Below, in pieces: positions 38,020 to 46,707 of a stretch of DNA of 64,000 bases (position 1 is the first letter of the stretch; each line of letters opens with the position of its first letter). This DNA is from Candidatus Intricatilinea gracilis (GTDB lineage: Bacteria > Pseudomonadota > Gammaproteobacteria > Burkholderiales > Burkholderiaceae_C). A model generated the notes under the pieces. That model worked only from the letters and a program-made list of their open reading frames with translations. It was not told the DNA's origin and did no database searches. The translations under genes were made by a program, and so were the position numbers. The stretch is from NCBI GenBank assembly GCA_016702605.1, contig JADJDQ010000005.1, positions 1-64,000 on the forward strand, written 5' to 3'.

Positions 38020-39729
38020 ATGAGTTTCGAATCCCTGAACCTGCACGCCCAAGTCCTGCGCGCCATCACCGACGCGGGCTACGACAACGCGACCGAAGTG
38101 CAGTCGCGTGCCATTCCCCTGGCCCTGGAAGGTGCTGACCTGCGGGTGTGCTCGAGCACCGGCAGCGGCAAGACCGCGGCCTTCATGATCCCCGCCCTGC
38201 AACTCGTGCTGCGCAAGCGTGAAGAGGCTCGCCTCGCCCGCGTTGCCGCCGACACCGCCAAGGGCATTGCGCCCGACGCCAACGCCATCGTCGTGCCCGC
38301 CGCCGGCCACGACGCCGGTGGCCCGGACATGCGCCAGGCACGCCGCAACCAGCGCCGCAACACACGTTTCGACGCACCGCGCACCCCCGCCGTCGGCCCC
38401 CACGTGCTGGTGCTCGCACCCACCCGTGAACTGGCTCAGCAGGTCGCCAAGGCCGCCGAGACCTACGGTCGCCATGTGCCCGGCCTGCGTGTCGGCCTGG
38501 TCGTGGGTGGCATGCCCTACCCGGCCCAGCTGCACATGCTGCGTGCCTCGCTCGACATCCTGATCGCCACACCTGGCCGCCTGATCGACCACCTCGAAAG
38601 CGGCGCTGTGCGTTTCGGCGAGGTCGAGATGTTCGTGCTCGACGAAGCCGACCGCATGCTCGACATGGGTTTCATCGAACCGATCGAACACATCGCCAAG
38701 GCCCTGCCGCAACCGCTGCAGACCCTGATGTTCAGCGCCACCTTCGCCGGCCCGGTCGGTCGTCTGGCTGCTCAGCTGATGAAGCCCGATGCCCAGCGCA
38801 TCGAGGTGAGTTCGCACACCGAACGCCACGACAACATCGCCCAAGAGCTGATCTGGGCCGACGACTGGCAGCACAAGAACGCACTGCTCGACCACATCCT
38901 GGCCGACACCGAACTGCAGCAGGCGCTGGTCTTCACCAGCACCCAGCGCGACGCCGACGAACTCGCCGCCCGCCTGGCCGACAGTGGCCACGCCGTGGCA
39001 CCGCTGCACGGCGGCATGCCGCAGGGCATGCGCAACCGCACGCTGATGGCCCTGCGCCGCGGTGACCTGCGTGTGCTCGTGGCTACCGACGTGGCCGCTC
39101 GCGGCATCGACGTGCCGACCATCAGCCACGTCATCAACTACGGCCTGCCCATGAAGGCCGAGGACTACGTGCACCGCATCGGCCGTACCGGCCGCGCCGG
39201 CCGCAACGGCATCGCCATCACGCTGTGCGAGCGCCGTGACTCGTCGATGATCCGTCGCATCCAGCACTTCACCACACAAGTGATTGCCGTGGCCACCCGC
39301 GAAGGCCTCGAGTCACGTCGCCCAGTGCCGCGTCTGGATACCCCGCACGTCAGCCCGCGCCCCGGCGCACGCAACGACCGTGGCGCACGCCCGGCCTTTG
39401 GCCAGCGCGACGACCGTCGCGGCCCGCCCAGCTTCGACCATGGCCGCCCGCCGGCACCGCGCCCCGAGCAACGTGGCGCAGGCTTCTACGGTGCGCCGCG
39501 CGCCGGTCATGACGCAGGTGCTCCGCGTGGCAACTTCCACGCCGAACGCCCGGCCTTCGGTGCCCCCGACCATGGTTATCCGCGTACTGCCCAAGCTCCG
39601 CGTGGACCGATGCATCGCGACGACGCACCGCGTGGTCCGGCTCGCCATGCCGAGCCCTTCGGCGGCGATCGTCCGCGTGCTGATCGCCCCTGGGCTGGTC
39701 GCCCCGGTCCGCGCGGTCCGCGCGGCTGA
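38020..39729 (+). CDS. DEAD-box ATP-dependent RNA helicase (RhlE-like)
   Basis: A 569-residue RNA helicase that unwinds structured RNA in the cytoplasm. Motifs in order: Q-motif region (EVQSRAIPLALEG), Walker A STGSGKT at residues 46-52, PTRELAQQ, TPGRLIDHL, DEAD at 208-211, FSATF, and HRIGRTGRAGR. Between Walker A and PTRELAQQ is an unusual insertion of about 55 residues (KREEARLARVAAD to DAPRTPAVG). After residue 430 the chain is a disordered tail rich in Arg, Gly, Pro and His, expected to bind RNA. The tail and insertion make it longer than the roughly 450-residue family norm. Confidence 0.93.
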   Translation: MSFESLNLHAQVLRAITDAGYDNATEVQSRAIPLALEGADLRVCSSTGSGKTAAFMIPALQLVLRKREEARLARVAADTAKGIAPDANAIVVPAAGHDAGGPDMRQARRNQRRNTRFDAPRTPAVGPHVLVLAPTRELAQQVAKAAETYGRHVPGLRVGLVVGGMPYPAQLHMLRASLDILIATPGRLIDHLESGAVRFGEVEMFVLDEADRMLDMGFIEPIEHIAKALPQPLQTLMFSATFAGPVGRLAAQLMKPDAQRIEVSSHTERHDNIAQELIWADDWQHKNALLDHILADTELQQALVFTSTQRDADELAARLADSGHAVAPLHGGMPQGMRNRTLMALRRGDLRVLVATDVAARGIDVPTISHVINYGLPMKAEDYVHRIGRTGRAGRNGIAITLCERRDSSMIRRIQHFTTQVIAVATREGLESRRPVPRLDTPHVSPRPGARNDRGARPAFGQRDDRRGPPSFDHGRPPAPRPEQRGAGFYGAPRAGHDAGAPRGNFHAERPAFGAPDHGYPRTAQAPRGPMHRDDAPRGPARHAEPFGGDRPRADRPWAGRPGPRGPRG

Positions 39730-39762
39730 AAGCCCGCCCTGGCAACAGGGCGATGACCTCGA

Positions 39763-39785
39763 ATGACCCGCTCACAGCGGGTCAT
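39763..39785 (+). terminator. First of two tandem hairpins after the helicase gene
   Basis: A perfect 10-base stem (ATGACCCGCT and its complement) with a CAC loop, about 33 bases beyond the helicase stop. No T-run follows; it probably works together with the hairpin six bases downstream. Confidence 0.6.
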
Positions 39786-39790
39786 GACAC

Positions 39791-39820
39791 AACGGCCGCG
39801 CCATCACGCGGCCGTTTGCT
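39791..39820 (+). terminator. Second tandem hairpin, probable Rho-independent terminator
   Basis: Ten-base arms AACGGCCGCG and CGCGGCCGTT around CCATCA, followed by TGCTTG. It is the more terminator-like of the tandem pair after the DEAD-box gene. Confidence 0.7.
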
Positions 39821-40171
39821 TGGGGCTCGAGGTCCGCGGTTCGAAATTGCCGCATTGCCCGGGTCATCCAGCAGGCCCGGCAGGGCACGACACAGGCTCG
39901 CGCGGAGTAGTTCCGTAACCGGTGCACGGCATCGGCGATGGGCATGCATCCCCCCTGCACATGGGGGATACCCGATCAGGGGGGGAGCGGCGATTCTCGC
40001 CACGAAGTAGTCGGGCACCGCCTCACGCCAACACGGCCAGACGTGTTGCCGGCAGTGCCGGGCAAGCCGATCAACCCACACCGACATCGACATGCGCACA
40101 ACCCGCCCCAGCCTTCGCTTGCCAGGACCTGATTGCCGAACCGCATTGCGTCCGCCGCGAGGTGCCCTCTG
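39821..40171. other. Intergenic region, no supported gene
   Basis: About 350 bases between the tandem hairpins and the Pro-rich protein gene. Overlapping frames on both strands are Arg/Pro-rich and lack ribosome sites or motifs. A GAGGTG ribosome site at its end supports the start at 40172. Confidence 0.5.
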
Positions 40172-41107
40172 ATGGCAGCCGATCCGCAATCACTGCGCCG
40201 CCGTGCGGTCTATGCCTCGCTGATGGGGCAACTAGACGAGGCATCGATCATGCAGGTGCTAGCCCAGCTGACGCAATCACTGCGAAGCGATCAAGCGAGC
40301 GACGTGATCCGTTTCGTCGACACCCTGAGTGGTCCGTTCGGCCTCGATCCGGCGCAGTGCAAACGCCTGTACGCCGACATCTACCGCCGCCTGCGCGAGC
40401 CCGAGGCCAGCCTGCCGCCCGACCCTCTGCCCGCAGCAGCGCCGCGTTTTGCGCCGCCGCCGGTCTACCCATCCCCGGCACCGGCCTACGTGCCACAGCC
40501 GGCCTACGGCGGCGCCCCTCCGGGCTACATGCCGGCGCCTCCGGGCTATATGCCGGTGCCCCCAGGGTATATGCCGCAAGGTTATCCGGCTCAGCCCGAG
40601 TTGCAGCCCACCGTGAACCCGGTGGCTGCTGCGCTGGCCGCAGCCAATGCCGCAATGCCCCCGCTGCAGCCAGCGGCATCCGTGCAGCCGGCAGCGCCCG
40701 TGGCGCCCACACCCGCCTCACCCGTCGACCTGGGCAGCCTGCCGGTCGATCCGCCCATGGTGTTTGGCGCGGTGATGCGCCGGGTGGTTGCCGAGGTGGC
40801 CGAGTTCCACCCCGAGGCGCTCGACGAGTTGCGCAAGGACTCACTCAAGCAACTCGAGGTGTCGCGTGCTCCACAACATGCTCGTGAAGCGTTCCGCGAC
40901 GCCTGGACCCGGGCACGCCAGCACAACTGGCAGATCCGTGCTTCCAACACCGACCTGGCCGAACTGGTCAGGGTGACCTACCTGGCGCTGGTGGAGGCCT
41001 TCGGTCGCGCCGGTGCCGACCAGATCCTGCAGCGCGCCCTGCAACTCGCCGAGAACCTGGCCGAGGCACGTGTCTTCTCGCCGCGTCGCCTGCTGGCGGC
41101 GATGTAA
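40172..41107 (+). CDS. Uncharacterised protein with PGYMP repeats
   Basis: A 311-residue soluble protein with no recognised family. The N-terminal 85 residues are helical (LRRRAVYASLMGQLDEASI opening). The middle 130 residues are Pro/Ala-rich and contain three tandem copies of a PPGYMP unit (about residues 116-140). The C-terminal 110 residues form another helical domain (EFHPEALDELRKDSLKQLEV onward). It has no signal peptide or membrane segment. The layout, two folded ends joined by a flexible repeat linker, suggests a scaffold or adaptor. ATG 40172 has a good ribosome site; a start at 40133 would add 13 residues. It lies 24 bases before the MFS gene, probably co-transcribed. Confidence 0.75.
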   Translation: MAADPQSLRRRAVYASLMGQLDEASIMQVLAQLTQSLRSDQASDVIRFVDTLSGPFGLDPAQCKRLYADIYRRLREPEASLPPDPLPAAAPRFAPPPVYPSPAPAYVPQPAYGGAPPGYMPAPPGYMPVPPGYMPQGYPAQPELQPTVNPVAAALAAANAAMPPLQPAASVQPAAPVAPTPASPVDLGSLPVDPPMVFGAVMRRVVAEVAEFHPEALDELRKDSLKQLEVSRAPQHAREAFRDAWTRARQHNWQIRASNTDLAELVRVTYLALVEAFGRAGADQILQRALQLAENLAEARVFSPRRLLAAM

Positions 41108-41131
41108 TTCGAAACTACAAGGAACCCACCC

Positions 41132-42853
41132 ATGTCCACATTGGCGGATAACGCGCTCGACCAGGATCCGGTCATGACCGCCGAGGAACGCAAGGTCATC
41201 ATTGCGTCCTCGGTTGGTACCGTGTTCGAGTGGTACGACTTCTATCTCTACGGCTCGCTGGCTCCCATCATCGCCAAGCAGTTCTTCTCGGGCCTCGATC
41301 CCTCGTCGGCCTTCATCTTCGCACTGCTGGCGTTTGCGGCCGGCTTCATCGTGCGCCCTTTCGGAGCGCTGGTGTTCGGCCGCCTGGGCGACATGATCGG
41401 ACGTAAGTACACCTTCCTCATCACCATCGTGCTGATGGGCACGTCGACCTTCATCGTCGGCATGCTGCCGAGTTATGCGACTGTCGGCGTGGTGGCCCCG
41501 GCGGTGCTGATCGTGCTGCGACTGCTGCAGGGTCTGGCCCTGGGCGGCGAATACGGCGGTGCGGCCACCTATGTGGCCGAACATGCCCCTCAGAACAAGC
41601 GCGGGGCCTGGACGTCATGGATCCAGACCACGGCCACGCTGGGTCTGCTGATGTCGCTGATGGTCATCCTCGTCACCCGCAACATGGTCGGTGAAGCGGC
41701 GTTTGCCGATTGGGGCTGGCGCATTCCGTTTGCGCTGTCGGTCGTGCTGCTCGGTGCGTCGATCTGGATCCGGCTGTCGATGAGTGAATCGCCCGCCTTC
41801 CTGAAGATGCAGGAGGACGGCAAGCTCTCGTCCGCACCACTCACCGAGGCGCTGGGCCAGTGGAAGAACCTGCGCATCATCCTGCTGGCATTGTTCGGAC
41901 TGGTCGCTGGCCAGGCAGTGGTCTGGTACACCGGCCAGTTCTACGCGCTGTTTTTCCTGACAAGCGTGCTCAAGGTCGATGCCTCGAGTGCCAACATGAT
42001 GGTGGCGATCTCGCTGTTGCTGGGCACACCGTTCTTCGTGTTCTTCGGCACCGTGAGTGACCGCATCGGACGCAAGCCGGTGATCATGGCCGGACTGCTG
42101 CTGGCCTGCATCACCTACTTCCCGCTGTTCAAGACACTCACCGAAGCTGCCAACCCCGATCTGGCCAAGGCCCAGCGCCTGTCGCAGATCGTGGTCTCAG
42201 CCGACCCGGAAACCTGTTCGTTTCAGGGCAGCCCGATCGCCCGCGAGATCGACTTCACCTCGGCCTGCGATCTGGGCAAACGTGCCCTGGCACAGAACTC
42301 GGCTTCATACTCGAACGTGACCCTGCCGGCCGGCAGTCCGACCACGGTCCGCATCGGTGATCAGACCCTCACGCCGCCAATCGCCAAGCTCACCGCTGCA
42401 GGTGACCGCTTCGACGAAGCCAGCGTGGCAGCGATCAGCGAGTTCCGCAAACAACTCGGCTCGGCACTCGGCACGGCGGGTTATCCGACCAAGGCCGACC
42501 CCGAGAAGATCAACAAGCCCGAGGTGGTGCTCATCCTCACGGTTCTGGTGATCTACGTGACGATGGTCTACGGCCCTATCGCCGCAGCGCTTGTGGAAAT
42601 GTTTCCGACCCGCATCCGCTACAGCTCGCTGTCGCTGCCTTATCACATCGGCAATGGCTGGTTCGGGGGCCTGATGCCGACCATCGCCTTTGCCATGGTG
42701 GCCAGCAATGGCAACATCTTCTACGGCTTGTGGTACCCCATCGTGATAGCTGCGATCTCGTTCGTGGTCGGGATGCTCTTCGTGCGTGAGTCGAAGGACG
42801 TCGACATCTACGCCAAGTTCCTGTACTGGCACCCGAACCGGATGGGCAAGTGA
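41132..42853 (+). CDS. MFS transporter, metabolite:H+ symporter (MHS) family, with large loop insertion
   Basis: A 573-residue carrier of the MHS branch of the major facilitator superfamily, which takes up organic acids with protons. Family markers are SSVGTVFEWYDFYLYG, RPFGALVFGRLGDMIGRKYT, the RLLQGLALGGEYGGAATYVAEH signature split by helix 5, and SDRIGRKPVIMAG. It has 12 expected helices, but between helices 8 and 9 there is an extra soluble stretch of roughly 110 residues (about 350-465), giving a length well above the usual 430-450. The insertion has two cysteines. A Bug-type binding protein gene converges downstream. Confidence 0.9.
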   Translation: MSTLADNALDQDPVMTAEERKVIIASSVGTVFEWYDFYLYGSLAPIIAKQFFSGLDPSSAFIFALLAFAAGFIVRPFGALVFGRLGDMIGRKYTFLITIVLMGTSTFIVGMLPSYATVGVVAPAVLIVLRLLQGLALGGEYGGAATYVAEHAPQNKRGAWTSWIQTTATLGLLMSLMVILVTRNMVGEAAFADWGWRIPFALSVVLLGASIWIRLSMSESPAFLKMQEDGKLSSAPLTEALGQWKNLRIILLALFGLVAGQAVVWYTGQFYALFFLTSVLKVDASSANMMVAISLLLGTPFFVFFGTVSDRIGRKPVIMAGLLLACITYFPLFKTLTEAANPDLAKAQRLSQIVVSADPETCSFQGSPIAREIDFTSACDLGKRALAQNSASYSNVTLPAGSPTTVRIGDQTLTPPIAKLTAAGDRFDEASVAAISEFRKQLGSALGTAGYPTKADPEKINKPEVVLILTVLVIYVTMVYGPIAAALVEMFPTRIRYSSLSLPYHIGNGWFGGLMPTIAFAMVASNGNIFYGLWYPIVIAAISFVVGMLFVRESKDVDIYAKFLYWHPNRMGK

Positions 42854-42869
42854 CCCACAGGCGGCGGCA

Positions 42870-43943
42870 TCAATTGCCGCCGCGGTTCAGGCCGAGGCGT
42901 TCGACGACTCGTTTCTCGGCCAGATAGGTGTCACGCATCGAGCGGCCGTAGTCCTCGGGGCCCAGGTAGAAAAGTTCCTGGTCGTACTTGGCCAATTCGG
43001 CAATGTGCACCGGGTCGTACATGGCGGCCTTGAAGGCGTCATGCAATACGGTGACCACCGCCGCAGGCACACCCCGCGGGCCACAGATGCCGTAGGGTGA
43101 TGCGGCAACGATGCCGTGGCCCAGTTCCTTGAGGGTGGGCACATGTGACCAGCGCTTGGTGCGGTGCTCACCAAATGTCACCAGCAGCCTCAGGCGGCCA
43201 CTGTCGACGAAGGGTGCAAAACCATTCGAGTTGACGCCCACCTGCACCTGGCCGGAACTCACCGCAATCATCTGTTCGGCCGTGCCCTTGTAGGGCACGT
43301 GGTTGAACGTGAGTCCCTGCTTGGCGAACAACTCGTCCATCACCACATGGGGTGTGGTACCCGTGCCGTTGGTAGCGATAGTGAGTTCACCCGGCCTGGC
43401 ACGTGCATAGGTGAACAGGTCGTCGAGTGACTTGAAGGGGCTCGCTGCCGTTACGACGACACCGAAGGTCACACCCGAGACCTGGATGATGGGTGTGGTG
43501 TCGCGGATCGGATCCCACAACACCTTCTGGGTATACGGTGCACGGAACACCGGCTGCGGCATCTGCGCCAGCGTGTAGCCATCGGGCTGAGCCTGCTGCA
43601 GCACCGGCATACACAAGGTGCCACCCGCGCCCGAACGGTTCTCGATGACTACACGTTGATTGAGATGGCCACTCGCGAGTTGCGCCAGCAGCCGCAACGT
43701 CAGGTCGGTACCTCCACCAGCCGGCCAGGGCACCCAGAGTGTGACGGGCCGCGACGGAAATGCCTCGGCAGCCGCGACCCGCGAGGCCAGGCCCAGCCCA
43801 GTGGCGCCCACTGCAGCGCCGACACCCTGACTCCAGCCACCCAGCGTGGCACCAGCCGCCTGCAACCAGCGACGCCGGCTGAGTCGGTACCGCGTGGGGT
43901 CGACTTCGTCCACACCCTGAAAGGGCTTGCGACCCAGTTTCAT
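42870..43943 (-). CDS. Bug family (TctC-like) tripartite tricarboxylate binding protein
   Basis: A 357-residue Bug protein, a periplasmic binding protein for small carboxylates. The N-terminus has a twin-arginine-like SRRRWLQAAG signal region. The mature part starts FPSRPVTLWVPWPAGGGTDLTLR and continues with VVIENRSGAGG, the family ligand loop, and NGTGTTPHVVMDELF. ATG 43943 overlaps the upstream lipoprotein stop by four bases (ATGA), so it belongs to the end of the long quinoprotein-associated array. A start six bases upstream is possible. No TctA/TctB permease is near, as is common for Bug proteins. Confidence 0.88.
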   Translation of the reverse strand: MKLGRKPFQGVDEVDPTRYRLSRRRWLQAAGATLGGWSQGVGAAVGATGLGLASRVAAAEAFPSRPVTLWVPWPAGGGTDLTLRLLAQLASGHLNQRVVIENRSGAGGTLCMPVLQQAQPDGYTLAQMPQPVFRAPYTQKVLWDPIRDTTPIIQVSGVTFGVVVTAASPFKSLDDLFTYARARPGELTIATNGTGTTPHVVMDELFAKQGLTFNHVPYKGTAEQMIAVSSGQVQVGVNSNGFAPFVDSGRLRLLVTFGEHRTKRWSHVPTLKELGHGIVAASPYGICGPRGVPAAVVTVLHDAFKAAMYDPVHIAELAKYDQELFYLGPEDYGRSMRDTYLAEKRVVERLGLNRGGN

Positions 43944-44668
43944 TGCCATGAGCTCAGTTCCATCGTCAAGGTGCCACCGACCAGAAAGGTCGAGTTGGCC
44001 GGCTCCCTGCGCTCCAGTCGGACCAGGCCGACACCGGGACAGTACCACTCGAGCGTGGTCAGGGGCATGTCGTGCCAGCCCACGACCGGATCGGCGAACA
44101 GCTTCAGCGTGGCAGTGCCCTTCACCCGCACACAGCCGCCGAAGCTGCCTGCCGGCGTGTCGACCTTCTGATCGAGTGCGTCGATGCTGTAGAGCATCGG
44201 CACCTTGGGATGGCTGTGGCGGATCTCGGGCGGAAACTCGTTGTTGCGCCTGAGCAGATAGGCCGTCGTGTGGGCCTGCCAACTCGTGCCCGGTGCGATC
44301 GGCGCCTTCAGCACATAGCGGCGCTGGGCCTCGGCACTGGGGTCGAGCACCGGTTCTTCTTCCAGGTCACTCTTGCTCGCCACTCGCCAGATGCCGGTGG
44401 CATCGGACCGCAACCAGTAATCCACCCCCGATGCGCTGCGCCGGTGCGCGGCACTGCCGCCACCATTGGGCAGGTCGTCGTTGCCCAGGGTGCTGATGTC
44501 GAGTGTGTCGACATCGCGGCTGTTGTTGTCGTACTCGTTGACCACGCGGTACACCCAGCGGTGACCAGCATCGAGCGGAAACAGGTCCGAGCCCGGCGGC
44601 TTGCTGCAGGCGACCAGACCGCACAGGCTCAACAGGCCCAGCAAGCCGATCAGGCCCGTCAGCCTCAT
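43940..44668 (-). CDS. Lipoprotein of the quinoprotein ABC array, unknown function
   Basis: A 242-residue lipoprotein: signal LTGLIGLLGLLSLCGLVAC with the lipid-modified cysteine at about residue 22, then FPLDAGHRWVYRVVNEYDNN, a beta-rich body with ADPVVGWHDMPLTTLEWYCPGVGLVRLE near the end. The pattern resembles outer-membrane lipoproteins with a single beta-barrel-like domain, but no family was named. ATG 44668 was chosen because the signal begins there; an upstream extension would bury it. It overlaps the Bug gene and is 82 bases from the preceding membrane-protein gene. Confidence 0.75.
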   Translation of the reverse strand: MRLTGLIGLLGLLSLCGLVACSKPPGSDLFPLDAGHRWVYRVVNEYDNNSRDVDTLDISTLGNDDLPNGGGSAAHRRSASGVDYWLRSDATGIWRVASKSDLEEEPVLDPSAEAQRRYVLKAPIAPGTSWQAHTTAYLLRRNNEFPPEIRHSHPKVPMLYSIDALDQKVDTPAGSFGGCVRVKGTATLKLFADPVVGWHDMPLTTLEWYCPGVGLVRLERREPANSTFLVGGTLTMELSSWQ

Positions 44669-44750
44669 CGGCCCGCCCGGACGGGACGATGTGGCCAACC
44701 GACCGGGTGATCGGCGCAGGCGCAGAGAGTGGAACACGTTCACCGGCGCC

Positions 44751-45245
44751 TCACTTCTCGGGCAACTGCGGCACGGGCATGTCGCGGATCTTGAGCACCT
44801 GCTCGTCGCTGCCCGGCCGCAGCCACGACAGGCCTTTCTTGCCCGGCTTGGGTTCACTCGTGCCCATCTGTGTCACGCCCTGGCGCGCCTTCTTCATGCC
44901 TTCATTGAGCAATGAATGCAGGTCCTTCGTATACGGCAGCTGATAGGCCCGGGGTGCGCGTGTGGGCTTGCCGTTCTCGAGCGCCTGCAGCCACACGAAC
45001 AAGGCACCGGGCGTCCTTGCACTGGGCTCCTCGATCACGGTGGCCAGCAACACGAACCGTTCAGGCAAGGCGTCGCTGCTGGGCCAGCCCCACATGTTGT
45101 GCACCGCCTCGTCGGCATAGAAATAAAAACCCGTGACACCAACGACCAGCAAGGCACGCAGCCACAGCGGCCAACGCGACGCCAGCAGCGCCAGCACGGC
45201 CAGCGCGGCCAGCACGACGAAGGCAAGAACAACAGCAAGAGTCAT
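44751..45245 (-). CDS. Small membrane protein of the stator-like cluster
   Basis: A 164-residue protein with two N-terminal transmembrane helices (about 3-22 and 28-45) followed by a soluble part including WGWPSSDALPERFVLLATVI and a Lys/Pro-rich C-terminus. No family was recognised. It lies 17 bases after the one-helix periplasmic protein and 82 before the lipoprotein, all on the minus strand, and is probably a component of the same envelope assembly. Confidence 0.75.
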   Translation of the reverse strand: MTLAVVLAFVVLAALAVLALLASRWPLWLRALLVVGVTGFYFYADEAVHNMWGWPSSDALPERFVLLATVIEEPSARTPGALFVWLQALENGKPTRAPRAYQLPYTKDLHSLLNEGMKKARQGVTQMGTSEPKPGKKGLSWLRPGSDEQVLKIRDMPVPQLPEK

Positions 45246-45262
45246 GAGTTATCGAATCCGGT

Positions 45263-45868
45263 TCACAGACGCTGCACCAGCGTCCTGGGCAAGGTGTTGA
45301 TGTTGTCGACGCTGCCGTCGGGCAGCACGGTGAATCGCACGGTGGTGGCCTCGTCGCCCTTGCGCGCCAGCTTGGCCGTGCCGTAATAGACGACCTCGGC
45401 GCGCGGGTTGACCTTCACGACGGTGACGGTCACCTCCACCGGCTGGCCGTCCTTGGACTCGTAGTAGTGCGCGTTGACCGTGTATTCACCCGCAGCAATG
45501 CCGCGCAGCGTCACCACCTCCTGGTTGAGCGGGTTCACGATCTGCCGGCCATTGACCACGATGCTGTCGTTGGCCAGGCCGCGGTCGTCGCGGTCGAGGT
45601 GCATCAGGCCGGCCTCGCGGGCGCGAAACCACACCAGGTTGCCGCCCGGATCCTGCACCCAGGTGTCGACGTCGTTGGGATTCATGTCGGGCCACGACAC
45701 GGTGACGATGTATTCGGCCTTGGCCGGGATGTCGCCGGCCTTCAGAGCCTTGGGGTTCATCGCCAGCAAGGCGATGATGAAACAGAAGACGAAGGCGATC
45801 AGCATGTTGAACAACATGTCGTAGAACGGATCGACTTCGGCCTCACGGGCATGGCGTTGGCGGCGCAT
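45263..45868 (-). CDS. ExbD/MotB-position single-helix periplasmic protein
   Basis: A 201-residue protein. A short basic cytoplasmic N-terminus leads into EVDPFYDMLFNMLIAFVFCF, a single transmembrane helix with an aspartate (Asp17) at its start, in the way TolR/ExbD/MotB subunits begin. The periplasmic part is a beta-rich domain (VSWPDMNPNDVDTWVQDPGG, HLDRDDRGLANDSIV, GEYTVNAHYYESKDGQPVEV), not the peptidoglycan-binding OmpA domain or the ExbD fold. It follows the MotA/ExbB-like gene by 29 bases. The assignment as ion-channel partner comes from topology and gene order. Confidence 0.75.
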   Translation of the reverse strand: MRRQRHAREAEVDPFYDMLFNMLIAFVFCFIIALLAMNPKALKAGDIPAKAEYIVTVSWPDMNPNDVDTWVQDPGGNLVWFRAREAGLMHLDRDDRGLANDSIVVNGRQIVNPLNQEVVTLRGIAAGEYTVNAHYYESKDGQPVEVTVTVVKVNPRAEVVYYGTAKLARKGDEATTVRFTVLPDGSVDNINTLPRTLVQRL

Positions 45869-45897
45869 GGTGGGTACTGCGGGGGACCTGTGGCCGC

Positions 45898-46707
45898 TCA
45901 ACCTGCACGCAAGGGCATCGGCGCGGTGGGCGCGGGGCTTGCGCCCGCGTCGTCGCTGCGCACCCGCAGGCCACGGCGCTGCATCTCGGCCACCAGCGTG
46001 TCGGCAAAACGGTCCAGGCGGGTGAGTTGCAGGCCCAGCAGGATGTTGCCGACCAGGCCGACCATGGTGGTGAGCAGGGCGATGCCCAGGCCCGACGTCA
46101 GGCTCTTGAGCAAGTCCTGCGACTGGTTGGCGTCGAAGCTCTGCAGGTTGCCGATCTGCAGTGCCAGCACCGAAAAGCCGATCACCTTGCCCAGCAGCCC
46201 CAGCTTCAACTGGATGCCGTTGACCCACCAGGCCGTGTGGTGCGGGCCGTGGCTGGCTTCGAGCAACAGGTCGAGTGGTGCATCGGCATCACGTGGTGCC
46301 AGCTTCAAGGCTTGCCAGTAGGCATGCGCCCAACTCTCGTCCTCATCGGCCGTGGGCTGGCGCATCAGCGCATGCTGATGATGCAGTTCGCGCGAACGGG
46401 CACCACACCAGATCGTGGCGGTGGTGAAGACCACGATGATCACCAGCGTCAGCCCGGTGGGGTCGGACGTGAGCAGCAGTTGCCACACACCGCGCACGCC
46501 CAGCAACCAGGCGCCGAACAGCAGCAGGCCGGCGAGTGTGAGCCACTCGAGCAGCAGGGGTTCGATGGCCGCAGCGCGACGCGCCTGCACCTCGTCCTCA
46601 CTGCGCCGGTAGGGCGCACTCGCGGCCACGGTGCGTGTGCCAGCCAGGGTGGCAAGCTTGAGGCCGGCGGACTTCAAGCCGGCGATCGTGTCGAACATGC
46701 GGCTCAC
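45898..46707 (-). CDS. MotA/TolQ/ExbB-like proton channel protein
   Basis: A 269-residue membrane protein with four predicted helices (about 52-72, 85-105, 168-190, 205-230). The C-terminal pair matches the MotA/TolQ/ExbB pattern: KLGLLGKVIGFSVLAL, then LTSGLGIALLTTMVGLVGNI. Such proteins form ion channels that power work across the envelope together with a one-helix partner, here encoded next. Its start overlaps the end of the ABC permease gene by four bases, tying it to the quinoprotein ABC array. The mechanical or transport task is unknown. Confidence 0.8.
   Translation of the reverse strand: MSRMFDTIAGLKSAGLKLATLAGTRTVAASAPYRRSEDEVQARRAAAIEPLLLEWLTLAGLLLFGAWLLGVRGVWQLLLTSDPTGLTLVIIVVFTTATIWCGARSRELHHQHALMRQPTADEDESWAHAYWQALKLAPRDADAPLDLLLEASHGPHHTAWWVNGIQLKLGLLGKVIGFSVLALQIGNLQSFDANQSQDLLKSLTSGLGIALLTTMVGLVGNILLGLQLTRLDRFADTLVAEMQRRGLRVRSDDAGASPAPTAPMPLRAG

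Noticed and set aside
44671..44857. N-terminal extension of the lipoprotein gene by 63 codons.
   Set aside because: The extension is Arg/Cys-rich, overlaps the preceding gene and would bury a clear lipoprotein signal starting at 44668.
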